Below are positions 51,704 through 60,713 of a DNA stretch of 64,000 nucleotides, piece by piece (position 1 is the stretch's first letter; the number at the start of each line of letters is the position of its first letter). The stretch lies in contig CAJTRK010000015.1 in the NCBI GenBank assembly GCA_910578475.1, positions 1 through 64,000 on the forward strand, given 5' to 3'. This stretch comes from an uncultured Lachnospiraceae bacterium (GTDB lineage Bacteria; Bacillota; Clostridia; Lachnospirales; Lachnospiraceae). The notes beneath the pieces were generated by a model. It did no database searches, was not told the DNA's origin, and saw nothing but the letters and a program-made list of their open reading frames with translations. A program made the translations under genes and the position numbers.

Positions 51704-52309
51704 ATGAATCAGAAAGCATTTTTTCAATTATCCTATGGTCTTTATGTAGCGGCCGCAAAAGCGGATTCCAAAATGAACGGTTGTATTATCAATACCGTAA
51801 CACAGGTAACGGACGACCCAAAACAGGTTATCATTGCAATCAATAAACAAAATCTGACCTGCGATTTAATACAAAAATCAGGAATGGTATCCATATCCAT
51901 TCTTTCCGAATCGGCTCCTTTTTCTCTTTTTCAGCATTTTGGATTTCAAAGCGGAAGAGATGCTGACAAATTCGTTGATGTTCCTTTTCAACTGACAGGA
52001 CAGGAACTTCCTTATTTGAAAGAACATACGACAGCATATCTGGATTGTAAAGTCGTCGGCTCCCAGGACCTGGGAACGCATATGCTCTTTACCGCGCTCG
52101 TAACGGATGCGGATGTTATTTCCGATGAAAAACCGATGACTTACTCTTATTATCATGAATTTGTAAAACCAAAGCCCGATTCCGATTCAAAAATAAAAGG
52201 ATGGCGTTGTATTGTTTGCGGTTATGTCTATGAAGGAGAAGAACTTCCTCCCGATTTTATTTGTCCCTGGTGCAAACATGGCGTTACGGACTTTGAAAAA
52301 ATCCTGTAA
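51704..52309 (+). CDS. Flavin reductase-like protein fused to rubredoxin
   Basis: The 201-residue protein has an FMN-binding flavin reductase-like domain at about 1-155 (GLYVAAAKADSKMNGCIINTV, cited as GLYVAAAKADSK and NGCIINTV, then VIIAINKQNLTCDLI). A rubredoxin domain fills the C-terminus, with two Cys pairs in WRCIVCGYVYEG and FICPWCKHG. This is the layout of high-molecular-weight rubredoxins that pass electrons to flavodiiron oxygen reductases in anaerobes. It probably serves oxygen or peroxide defence. GGAAAGGA precedes the ATG. A promoter may be TTGAAT at 51642-51647 with TAAAAT at 51666-51671. It appears to be a single-gene unit. Confidence 0.93.
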   Translation: MNQKAFFQLSYGLYVAAAKADSKMNGCIINTVTQVTDDPKQVIIAINKQNLTCDLIQKSGMVSISILSESAPFSLFQHFGFQSGRDADKFVDVPFQLTGQELPYLKEHTTAYLDCKVVGSQDLGTHMLFTALVTDADVISDEKPMTYSYYHEFVKPKPDSDSKIKGWRCIVCGYVYEGEELPPDFICPWCKHGVTDFEKIL

Positions 52310-52502
52310 AATGGCATGGTAACCTGAAGTTTACATGAAAAAACTTAAAAGCAACATGAAATTGATAGCCTTCACATGCCCGTTTTCCTATAATAAAATC
52401 GACAAATCAAGACATACACACAAAATCCGTCTGATTTGCCGCCCGCGGGAATAAGCGTTCTGCAGACGCCTATTATTATCATATAGGAAAGGAAAGATAA
52501 AA

Positions 52503-53414
52503 ATGAGTTTAGGAGAAAATTTACAATTCCTCAGAAAAAAGAATGACATCACACAGGAACAACTTGCCGAAAGACTGGATGTTTCGAGACAATCCGTATC
52601 AAAATGGGAATCTGACACGACTTATCCGGAAATGGAGAAATTAGTACAGTTATGTCAGATGTTCCATTTGCGTATGGATGACCTGATACAAAAAGACGTC
52701 AGTTCCATTTATGTAGAAGATAAGTCCCACTATGACAATCACATGAATATTTACAGCAAAATGATAACGCTTGGCATTGCTCTGATTCTTTTTGCCTTTT
52801 CCGTTATAACATTCATGAATGGACTGGGTCTTCAGGACGAATTATACTCTGTCGTATTTTTTATATTCCTTACAATTGCCGTAGCAATTTTCATGATTAC
52901 GGGATTACGGCACGCGGATTTTCAACAAAAGAATCCTTACATAGAAAATTTTTATACGGAAGAAGAAATTGACCGCTTTCATAAAAAATTTTCCATCATG
53001 ATAACAACAGGCGTCACCATCATTTTCATTGGGCTCATAATCATGATGGGTCTGGAATCTGTTTTTAACGAATATTTTAGAAACACACTCTTCGGAGCCG
53101 ATGAAATATTATCTTCTATATTCCTTCTTCTGATTACAATTGCGGTTTCTATCCTTGTTTACGCCGGATTGCAAAAAGAAAAATACAACATCAAAGATTA
53201 CAATACTGCACATGACAAAGAATCTCCGGAATATAAAAGAAGCAGGCTGACGGCAACAATCTGTACTTGTCTTATGCTGACTGCTGTAATTATCTATCTG
53301 ATATTTGGTTTTTCAAATGGAAACTGGGGGATGCCTTATTTCGTCGTGTTTCCTGTATTTGGCGTCGGATGTGGTATTGTCTCTGTGATTATCAATCTGA
53401 AATTCAGAAATTAA
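52503..53414 (+). CDS. Membrane-bound XRE-family HTH protein
   Basis: The 303-residue protein has an N-terminal Cro/CI helix-turn-helix (LGENLQFLRKKNDITQEQLAERL in parts: LGENLQFLRKK, ITQEQLAERLDVSRQSVSKWE). It is followed by YPEMEKLVQLCQMFHLRMDDLI. From about residue 80 it has six membrane helices with short loops. Regulators of this plan are common in Firmicutes, and their signals are mostly unknown; the membrane part could sense membrane stress. GGAAAGGAAAG precedes the ATG. TATAAT at 52389-52394 may be its -10 box, without a good -35. A strong terminator follows, so it is a single-gene unit. Confidence 0.9.
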   Translation: MSLGENLQFLRKKNDITQEQLAERLDVSRQSVSKWESDTTYPEMEKLVQLCQMFHLRMDDLIQKDVSSIYVEDKSHYDNHMNIYSKMITLGIALILFAFSVITFMNGLGLQDELYSVVFFIFLTIAVAIFMITGLRHADFQQKNPYIENFYTEEEIDRFHKKFSIMITTGVTIIFIGLIIMMGLESVFNEYFRNTLFGADEILSSIFLLLITIAVSILVYAGLQKEKYNIKDYNTAHDKESPEYKRSRLTATICTCLMLTAVIIYLIFGFSNGNWGMPYFVVFPVFGVGCGIVSVIINLKFRN

Positions 53415-53424
53415 AAAATAGTTT

Positions 53425-53466
53425 AAGAAATGCCTGATTTTCGTTTTTCCAAATCAGGCATTTCTT
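53425..53466. terminator. Terminator between convergent genes
   Basis: AAGAAATGCCTGATTT (53425-53440) and AAATCAGGCATTTCTT (53451-53466) form a perfect 16-base-pair stem with a 10-base loop, serving the HTH gene and probably the opposing ATPase gene. Confidence 0.9.
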
Positions 53467-53503
53467 ACATAAACATAAATTATTATAATCGCAGGAAATC
53501 GTT

Positions 53504-55216
53504 TTAATACCGGTTAAAACATGCAAATATCTCCTGTATTCTCGGCATCGCAAGACCCGATGGCACATTTCCCTTATCACAGATGCCCGCCAGTCCCTTT
53601 GTTCTTAAAATTTGTTCAAGCGCTTTCACAACGTCTTTTACATCGTTTTTATCATCCCCGTAATGTTCTTTCGCATATCGCAGCAAATAAGCCAGCGTCT
53701 GTGTCTGCTCTTCATCTACAAGCTGTTCCACATAGCGCAAATCCAGATTTTCTTTTCCGATTGAAAACGCCGTTTTCCCCATCCGCTTGATTTTCAGCCG
53801 TTCTTCCACATAACCGTTTCCACGGTATGTCTTTCGTTTCTGAACGGAACCGGATAAATTGATTTTCCGCTTTCCGGAAGGAAGATGAAAACCAGGAGCG
53901 CTGATTGAAGGCATCGGATATTCTCTGATAGTTTCTTTTGTTTCATCGGTAATATCAACGGCTTTATAAGAATCCATCTGAATGACCTTATCCGCAATAT
54001 GAAAATAAGAACCACAGCTTCCCACAACAAGAATGGTTGAAATCCCTGCTTTTTCATATAAATCTTTCGCACGCTCCAAAAAAGGCGTAATCGGTTCTTT
54101 TTCTCTGGCAACAATTTTCTGCATCAATTCATCGCGCACCATAAAATTGGTAGCGGAAGTATCTTCATCAATCAAAAGCAGTTTACTGCCGGCTTCGATT
54201 CCTTCTATTATATTTGCCGCCTGAGAAGTGCTGCCGCTGGCGTCCAATGTACAAAAACTTTCGGTATTTTTTCCATTCGGAAGATGATTGATAAAAAGAG
54301 AAATATCCGTATTCGTAATTTTTCTGCCATCCTCCGCACGAAGCTTTAATGCGCTTTCTTCCGTTATGACATATTCTCTTCCATCCCCTGCAATATGGTC
54401 ATAAACGCCTCTTTCCAAAGCCTTTAAAAGCGTGGATTTTCCATGATAACCGCCGCCCACAATTAAAGTGATTCCTTTTTTGATGCCCATGCCTCTGATT
54501 TTTCCCTTATGGGGAAGCATAAAAGTTACCGCCATCGTCTCCGGAGAGCAAAAAGGAATGCCGTCCTTTAATGGTCTGTCCGATACGCCGCTTTCTCTCG
54601 GCAAAACAGAATCATCGGCAATAAAGGCAACGATATCCCGTTTTTGCATTTCTTCTCTGATATAATGCTGGTCCTCTGCCAGAAAAACAATTTTTTCAAG
54701 TTCCTGTTTCGGCGTTTTCTCATAATAAAGGCTTTGTTCGACGCATACAGGAACAAACTCGAATAATATTTTTTCGAGTTCCGACGCATTAATCGTGCGT
54801 CCGTTTGCCGGAAATCCCGCTTCGAATCTCACGATGATACTGTCTGTTCTAATTTCGCAGGCCGTTCTTTCCAATATCTCCTGCCCGCATCGGCTGACAG
54901 TGATGATTCCGCTTTTCCCGGAACCTTTCGCCTGGAAACAAAATTTATCCGCCTGTTTATGAAAACGGCGGAGCAGATAATCTTCCACAGCAATCTTATT
55001 CCATTTCGTTTCATAATAAGAACCCGGAAAGCCCGCGTTTTTGTGCGTAACTTCCACACTCAGTCTGGAAGGGGCCGCAAACGGGTCTCCCTGTACATGT
55101 TCGATATTCAATATGTATTTTCCGAACGAATAACTGCCTGCAAGTGATTTATAGGCGGGATAGCTTTTATGGTCTATTGCGCGCAGATTCTTTCTCAGTT
55201 CTTCCGATGTTTTCAT
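53504..55216 (-). CDS. Predicted ATPase of the ABC class (COG3044, MRB1590-like)
   Basis: The 570-residue protein matches the bacterial group related to trypanosome MRB1590, an RNA-associated ATPase. An N-terminal domain contains KSLAGSYSFGKYILNIEHVQGDPFA, cited as YSFGKYILNIEHVQGDPFA. Walker A GGGYHGKST lies near 260, TLDASGSTSQAANIIEGIEAG serves in place of a usual signature, and Walker B LLLIDEDTSATNFM and VVGSCGSYF follow. It lacks membrane parts or a permease partner, so it is not a transporter. Its bacterial function is unknown; nucleic acid binding is likely from the relative. AAAGGAA precedes the ATG. A metallophosphoesterase gene follows the terminator-free gap on the upstream side. 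Confidence 0.88.
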   Translation of the reverse strand: MKTSEELRKNLRAIDHKSYPAYKSLAGSYSFGKYILNIEHVQGDPFAAPSRLSVEVTHKNAGFPGSYYETKWNKIAVEDYLLRRFHKQADKFCFQAKGSGKSGIITVSRCGQEILERTACEIRTDSIIVRFEAGFPANGRTINASELEKILFEFVPVCVEQSLYYEKTPKQELEKIVFLAEDQHYIREEMQKRDIVAFIADDSVLPRESGVSDRPLKDGIPFCSPETMAVTFMLPHKGKIRGMGIKKGITLIVGGGYHGKSTLLKALERGVYDHIAGDGREYVITEESALKLRAEDGRKITNTDISLFINHLPNGKNTESFCTLDASGSTSQAANIIEGIEAGSKLLLIDEDTSATNFMVRDELMQKIVAREKEPITPFLERAKDLYEKAGISTILVVGSCGSYFHIADKVIQMDSYKAVDITDETKETIREYPMPSISAPGFHLPSGKRKINLSGSVQKRKTYRGNGYVEERLKIKRMGKTAFSIGKENLDLRYVEQLVDEEQTQTLAYLLRYAKEHYGDDKNDVKDVVKALEQILRTKGLAGICDKGNVPSGLAMPRIQEIFACFNRY

Positions 55217-55244
55217 AGGTTACTTCCATTCCTTTCAGGTTATT

Positions 55245-56111
55245 TTATACGATTCCAAAGCTTTGTGCCGCCGCTTTCCAGTATTTCTCCGGAATGTCGG
55301 GCCAATTTACGTTTCCTTCTCCTTCTTTACACAATTTCATTGCGAGTTTTAAACAGGGCGTTGTATAATCATTTCCCGTGGAAAGGGCATGTTTGTTTAA
55401 TTTTGCCCAGTAAAATGATTTTTCGTTTAATCCTGAAGTTTCAAATTCTTTCTTAACGGCTTCCACATCATATTCCAGTTGGAAAAATTCTTCTTCCCAT
55501 CCTTTTTCCGTTCCGTGAAGAATCATGTACTGCGTCTTTCCGCCATGATACCAGGGTATGCCGACAGAACCGGGATGAACCAGTTTTTTATTTCCATATA
55601 TTCTGCCCGACTGGATATGCGTATGCCCGCATATCAGCAAATCCACATCAAGAGTTTCCATGACGGAAGGCAGGTTTTCATTTTCAGGTATGAGCAGTTC
55701 TTTGGAAGAAGTTAAAGAGCCGTGACAATAACGAAAAACCGGATATCCTTCTTTTTCATAGATTCCTCTTATATCGAGTTTCTCATAAAACTGAAAATCT
55801 TCTTCTTTTAAATTTTCATAAGTATATAACAGGCTTCCGCTGGCTGAACAGTAAATCCATCTTTCTTCCGGATTTTTTTTATGTTGCAGCATATAATCTT
55901 CCCGGTTACCGCGTATAAAGAAACATTTATAATTTTTCTGCATCTCATAAATAATCTGCATTGTTTTCTGCGGACACGGACAGTCGCTGATATAATCTCC
56001 AAGAAAAAGAAATTCATCCGCTTTCTGGTCAAGCGCATGTTTTATACAGGTTTCCAGTGCATAGTGATTGCTGTGGATATCTCCCATAACCGCGAGTTTT
56101 ATATGTTTCAT
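55245..56111 (-). CDS. Calcineurin-like metallophosphoesterase
   Basis: The 288-residue protein has all motifs of the two-metal phosphoesterase fold: GDIHSN at about 10-15, LGDYISD, RGNRED, YCHGS and CGHTHIQ followed by HPGSVG. It resembles the YfcE/YmdB-like group that cuts phosphodiesters or phosphomonoesters, with an added C-terminal helical tail of about 60 residues. It lies 28 bases upstream of the ABC-class ATPase gene on the same strand, so the two are likely one transcript. A shared role in nucleic acid or nucleotide metabolism is an inference. Confidence 0.9.
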   Translation of the reverse strand: MKHIKLAVMGDIHSNHYALETCIKHALDQKADEFLFLGDYISDCPCPQKTMQIIYEMQKNYKCFFIRGNREDYMLQHKKNPEERWIYCSASGSLLYTYENLKEEDFQFYEKLDIRGIYEKEGYPVFRYCHGSLTSSKELLIPENENLPSVMETLDVDLLICGHTHIQSGRIYGNKKLVHPGSVGIPWYHGGKTQYMILHGTEKGWEEEFFQLEYDVEAVKKEFETSGLNEKSFYWAKLNKHALSTGNDYTTPCLKLAMKLCKEGEGNVNWPDIPEKYWKAAAQSFGIV

Positions 56112-56142
56112 ATTTCTTATCCGTTTCTTTTATTTTTCTGAA

Positions 56143-56172
56143 AAAGAGATGCCAGATTTCCGACATCTCTTT
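56143..56172 (-). terminator. Terminator after gyrA
   Basis: AAAGAGATG (56143-56151) and CATCTCTTT (56164-56172) form a 9-base-pair stem with A and T runs on both sides, 39 bases beyond the gyrA stop on the minus strand. Confidence 0.75.
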
Positions 56173-56210
56173 TTTTCATCATCTTTCAATTCTTATCAGA
56201 AAATGACAGA

Positions 56211-58721
56211 TTACTTTTCTTCTTCCGGTATTTCTTCCAGCGCGTCGTCAATATTTTCAAATTCCTGATTGCCGTCGCTTACCCGTTCTCTGACTTTGGC
56301 AATTTTGGCTACTTTGACGTCTTCTTCCAGATTCATCATTTTAACGCCCGATGTAATTCTGCCGAGAGTCGAAATATCTTCCATACGCAGCTGAATGATA
56401 ACGCCTTCCGTCGTAATCATCATAATTTCATGGTCATCGTTTACGGCCTTGACGCCTACGACATTACCTGTTTTTTCCGTAATCTTATAACATTTTACAC
56501 CTTTACCGCCGCGGTTCTGTACCGTAAATTCATCCAGATAAGTCCGTTTTCCGAGTCCGTTTTCCGAAACAATCAGAAGAGAATCGCCCTGGTGGTCTAA
56601 CTGCATTCCGATGATTTCGTCCCCGTCGGATAAATTCATGCCGATAACTCCCATAGATGCCCTTCCGGTTGCTCTGACGTCCGTTTCTTTAAACCGGATA
56701 CACATTCCCTGTCTTGTTACGAGGAAAATTTCTGTATTTTCATCCGTTGATTTTACTTCAATCAGCTCGTCGTCTTCCCGGAGATTAATTGCGGCAAGGC
56801 CTTTTTTTCTGACATTGCTGTATTCCAGAATCGAAGTTTTCTTCACAATACCTTTTTTCGTTACCATGAACAGATTTTTTGTTTCCTCATAGTCTTTAAT
56901 CGGTATCATCGCCGAAACTTTTTCACCCGGCGTTAATTGAAGAAGATTAATAATCGCCGTTCCTCTTGCAGTACGCCCTGCTTCCGGAATTTCATACGCC
57001 TTTAATCTGTAAACTCTTCCGTAATTGGTAAAGAACATCAGATAATGATGCGTCGTCGTCATCAGAAGGTCCTCTATGTAATCTTCTTCAATCGTCTGCA
57101 TTCCTTTGATTCCTTTACCGCCGCGATGCTGCGCCTTGAAATTGTCCACCGTCATACGTTTTACATAGCCGAGACTTGTCATGGCAATAATCGTATTATC
57201 TTTCGGAATTAAATCTTCCATATCGATATCATAGACGTCAAATCCGATATGACTTCTTCTTTCATCGCCGAATTTTTCGGAAATAATCATCATTTCTTCT
57301 TTGATAACGCCAAGCAGTAATTTTTCATCCGCAAGAATTGCTTTCAATTCCGCAATTTTTGCAAGCAGTTCTCTATGTTCATTCTCTAACTTTTCTCTTT
57401 CCAGACCTGTTAAAGCACGCAGACGCATATCAACGATTGCCTGAGCCTGAACGTCGGAAAAAGCAAAACGCTCAATCAATCTTTCTTTTGCAATCTGGGT
57501 TGTCTGGCTGCTTCTGATAATCTGAATGACTTCATCGATATTATCAAGAGCAATTAATAATCCCTGTAAAATATGGTCGCGTTCTTCCGCTTTGTTTAAG
57601 TCATATTTTGTCCTTCTCGTAACGACATCTTTCTGATGCTCCAGATAAAAATGAAGCATATCCAGAATGTTCATGACTTTTGGCTGGCCGTCTACGAGAG
57701 CCAGCATAATAATGCCGAAAGAATCCTGCAGCTGTGTGTGTTTATAAAGCTGATTCAGAATCACATTGGCATTTGCGTCTTTTCTGAGTTCAATAACAAT
57801 TCTCATACCCTCGCGGTTCGTTTCATCGCGAAGGTCTGTAATGCCGTCTATTTTCTTTAACTTTACGAGTTCGGCAATTTTCAGAATCAAATTTGCCTTG
57901 TTTACCATATAAGGAAGTTCCGTAACGATAATACGATTCTTTCCGTTGTCCATCGGCTCAATGTTCGTTACGGCACGCACTCTTACCTTGCCGCGTCCGG
58001 TACGATAAGCTTCTTCCGCCCCTCTTGTACCGAGAATGATTCCGCCGGTAGGAAAATCAGGCGCTTTCACGAGTTCCAAAATTTCCTCCATCTCCGTGCC
58101 GCGGCTTTCCTGAACCTGATTATCAATAATTTTTACGACTGCCGCTATGACTTCTTTTAAGTTATGCGGAGGAATATTGGTAGCCATGCCGACCGCAATG
58201 CCGGAAGTTCCGTTTACAAGAAGATTCGGATAACGGCTTGGCAGTACGGTAGGTTCTTTTTCCGTATCATCGAAGTTTGGAACAAAATCAACGGTATCTT
58301 TATTAATATCCGCCAGGAGTTCCATCGAAATTTTACTCAGTCTCGCTTCCGTATAACGCATGGCCGCCGCGCCGTCGCCGTCTACGGAACCAAAATTACC
58401 GTGTCCGTCCACGAGCGGATAACGGGTTGACCACTCCTGCGCCATATTAACGAGAGCTCCGTAGATGGAACTGTCTCCGTGCGGATGATATTTACCCATC
58501 GTATCACCGACAATACGGGCGCTTTTTCTGTGCGGCTTATCAGGACCGTTATTCAATTCTATCATGGAATAGAGAACTCTTCTCTGTACCGGCTTTAAAC
58601 CATCCCTTACATCGGGTAATGCGCGCGCGGCAATAACACTCATCGCATAATCGATATAAGAATCTTCCATTTTCTTTTTCAAATCAACTTCTTCAATTTT
58701 ATCAAAAATACGGTCATCCAT
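56211..58721 (-). CDS. gyrA: DNA gyrase subunit A
   Basis: GyrA cuts and rejoins DNA in the A2B2 gyrase that supercoils the chromosome. The 836 residues comprise the breakage-reunion domain, with catalytic Tyr at about residue 123 in AAMRYTEARLS, and a C-terminal six-bladed beta-pinwheel. The GyrA box-like QRGGKG element appears as HRGGKGIKG and NRGGKGVKC. In the quinolone-binding region the sequence is HPHGDSSIYGALV. Ser84 is kept, but the acidic residue equivalent to E. coli Asp87 is Gly88. I set the start at MDDRIF; a TTG four codons upstream touches the AGAAAGGC ribosome binding site. It follows gyrB by 67 bases. Confidence 0.97.
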   Translation of the reverse strand: MDDRIFDKIEEVDLKKKMEDSYIDYAMSVIAARALPDVRDGLKPVQRRVLYSMIELNNGPDKPHRKSARIVGDTMGKYHPHGDSSIYGALVNMAQEWSTRYPLVDGHGNFGSVDGDGAAAMRYTEARLSKISMELLADINKDTVDFVPNFDDTEKEPTVLPSRYPNLLVNGTSGIAVGMATNIPPHNLKEVIAAVVKIIDNQVQESRGTEMEEILELVKAPDFPTGGIILGTRGAEEAYRTGRGKVRVRAVTNIEPMDNGKNRIIVTELPYMVNKANLILKIAELVKLKKIDGITDLRDETNREGMRIVIELRKDANANVILNQLYKHTQLQDSFGIIMLALVDGQPKVMNILDMLHFYLEHQKDVVTRRTKYDLNKAEERDHILQGLLIALDNIDEVIQIIRSSQTTQIAKERLIERFAFSDVQAQAIVDMRLRALTGLEREKLENEHRELLAKIAELKAILADEKLLLGVIKEEMMIISEKFGDERRSHIGFDVYDIDMEDLIPKDNTIIAMTSLGYVKRMTVDNFKAQHRGGKGIKGMQTIEEDYIEDLLMTTTHHYLMFFTNYGRVYRLKAYEIPEAGRTARGTAIINLLQLTPGEKVSAMIPIKDYEETKNLFMVTKKGIVKKTSILEYSNVRKKGLAAINLREDDELIEVKSTDENTEIFLVTRQGMCIRFKETDVRATGRASMGVIGMNLSDGDEIIGMQLDHQGDSLLIVSENGLGKRTYLDEFTVQNRGGKGVKCYKITEKTGNVVGVKAVNDDHEIMMITTEGVIIQLRMEDISTLGRITSGVKMMNLEEDVKVAKIAKVRERVSDGNQEFENIDDALEEIPEEEK

Positions 58722-58788
58722 TTTTATAACCAAGCCTTTCTTTCAGCCGGCAAAAATTTACCATTTGCTGCTGTAAGGTGCAAAAAGA

Positions 58789-60705
58789 TTAAATATCGAG
58801 ATTCTTTACAAATTTTGCATTTTCTTCGATAAAGATTCGGCGGGGTTCTACCTTATCTCCCATTAATGTGTTAAAGGTAAGGTCCACTTCCGATTCTTCC
58901 TCTTCATTGATATTTACGCGAAGCAGAATGCGCTTTTCCGGGTCCATTGTCGTATCCCAGAGCTGGTCCGCATCCATTTCACCGAGACCTTTATAACGCT
59001 GTATCTTATTATTCTGGTCTCTTCCCACTTCCGCCAGAATCTTTTCCAGTTCGTCATCGCTGTAAGCATACCATATCTGTCTGTTCTTCTCCAGTTTATA
59101 AAGAGGAGGTTTTGCCAGATAAACATGTCCCTGTCTGATGAGTTCCGGCATAAAACGATAGATAAAAGTAAGCATCAAAGTCGCGATATGCGCGCCGTCC
59201 ACATCGGCATCCGTCATAATGATAATTTTATCATAACGAAGTTTACTGATATCAAAATCCTCATGAATCCCGGTTCCAAAAGCGGTAATCATCGCTTTGA
59301 TTTCCGCATTTGCATAAATTTTATCGAGTCTTGCCTTTTCTACATTCAATATTTTACCACGAAGCGGTAAAATCGCCTGAGTAGCGCGGCTTCTCGCCGT
59401 TTTGGCGGAACCGCCGGCGGAATCTCCCTCAACAATATAAATTTCACAGTTTTTCGGGTCTTTATCGGAACAATCCGCCAATTTACCGGGCAGGGAAGAA
59501 TTTTCAAGCGCCGATTTCCGACGGGTCAAATCTCTTGCTTTCCTTGCCGCTTCTCTCGCGCGCTGTGCCATGATAGACTTTTCACAGATGATTTTGGCAA
59601 CTGCCGGGTTCTGCTCCAGGAAATAAGTAAGCTGTTCGCTCACAATATTATCGACAGCTCCTCTCGCCTCGGAATTTCCAAGCTTCTGTTTTGTCTGTCC
59701 TTCAAACTGCGGGTCTTCAATTTTAACACTGATAATCGCAGTCAGACCTTCCCTGATGTCATCGCCGGAAAGATTTTCCTCATTTTCTTTAATCAGTTTA
59801 TTATTTCTCGCATAATCGTTAAATGTTTTCGTGAGGGCGTTTTTAAAACCAATTAAATGGGTTCCGCCTTCGGGCGTATTTATATTATTAACAAAACTGT
59901 ATACGCTTTCGTTGTAAGAATCATTATGCTGCATGGCAACTTCAACATAAACGTTATTTTTACTTCCTTCGAAATACATAATCTGTTCATAGAGCGCATC
60001 TTTGCTTTTATTCAGGTAAGAAACAAATTCCTTGATGCCGCCTTCATAGTGGAATACTTTTTCCTGTTCCTGCCCTTCTCTCGCATCCACAAGGATGATT
60101 TTAAGGCCTTTTGTCAGAAAAGCCGTTTCCCGCAGTCTCGTTTTTAATGTTTTATAATCGAATATTGTTTCTTCGAATATCGATGCATCCGGTTTAAAAC
60201 AGATTTTCGTTCCTGTTTTATCCGCTTCACAATCTCCTGTCATTTTAAGCGGATAACAAACCTGTCCTTTCTCGTAACGCTGCTTATATACTTTACCTTC
60301 GCTGTAAATCTCAACTTCAAGCCAGTCCGAAAGCGCATTTACGACGGAAGCGCCTACACCGTGTAAACCGCCCGATACCTTATATCCTCCTCCGCCGAAT
60401 TTTCCGCCGGCGTGAAGAACCGTAAAAACGACTTCTACCGCCGGTATACCCGCCTTATGATTAATGCCGACGGGAATGCCGCGTCCATTATCGATTACCG
60501 TTACGGAATTATCCTGATTGATTGTCACATGAATCGTATCACAAAAGCCTGCCAGCGCTTCATCAACGGAATTATCCACAATTTCATAAACAAGATGATG
60601 AAGTCCCCTGCCGGAAGTACTTCCGATATACATACCAGGTCTTTTCCGAACCGCTTCAAGACCTTCTAATATTTGAATCTGGTCTGCTCCATATTCATTA
60701 GCCAT
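58789..60705 (-). CDS. gyrB: DNA gyrase subunit B
   Basis: GyrB is the ATPase subunit of gyrase. The 638 residues contain the GHKL ATP site (VDNSVDEALAGFC, NGRGIPVG and GGLHGVGASVVNALS) and the transducer. The TOPRIM region has EGDSAGGSAKTARSR, QAILPLRGKILNVEKA and IIMTDADVDGAHIATL, and the tail contains QRYKGLGEMDADQLWDTTM in part (KGLGEMDADQLW). The start MANEYG is favoured over an ATG 12 bases upstream that overlaps the recF stop and adjoins the GAGAGG site. It lies in the conserved dnaN-yaaA-recF-gyrB-gyrA order. Confidence 0.97.
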   Translation of the reverse strand: MANEYGADQIQILEGLEAVRKRPGMYIGSTSGRGLHHLVYEIVDNSVDEALAGFCDTIHVTINQDNSVTVIDNGRGIPVGINHKAGIPAVEVVFTVLHAGGKFGGGGYKVSGGLHGVGASVVNALSDWLEVEIYSEGKVYKQRYEKGQVCYPLKMTGDCEADKTGTKICFKPDASIFEETIFDYKTLKTRLRETAFLTKGLKIILVDAREGQEQEKVFHYEGGIKEFVSYLNKSKDALYEQIMYFEGSKNNVYVEVAMQHNDSYNESVYSFVNNINTPEGGTHLIGFKNALTKTFNDYARNNKLIKENEENLSGDDIREGLTAIISVKIEDPQFEGQTKQKLGNSEARGAVDNIVSEQLTYFLEQNPAVAKIICEKSIMAQRAREAARKARDLTRRKSALENSSLPGKLADCSDKDPKNCEIYIVEGDSAGGSAKTARSRATQAILPLRGKILNVEKARLDKIYANAEIKAMITAFGTGIHEDFDISKLRYDKIIIMTDADVDGAHIATLMLTFIYRFMPELIRQGHVYLAKPPLYKLEKNRQIWYAYSDDELEKILAEVGRDQNNKIQRYKGLGEMDADQLWDTTMDPEKRILLRVNINEEEESEVDLTFNTLMGDKVEPRRIFIEENAKFVKNLDI

Positions 60706-60713
60706 TCTGATAA

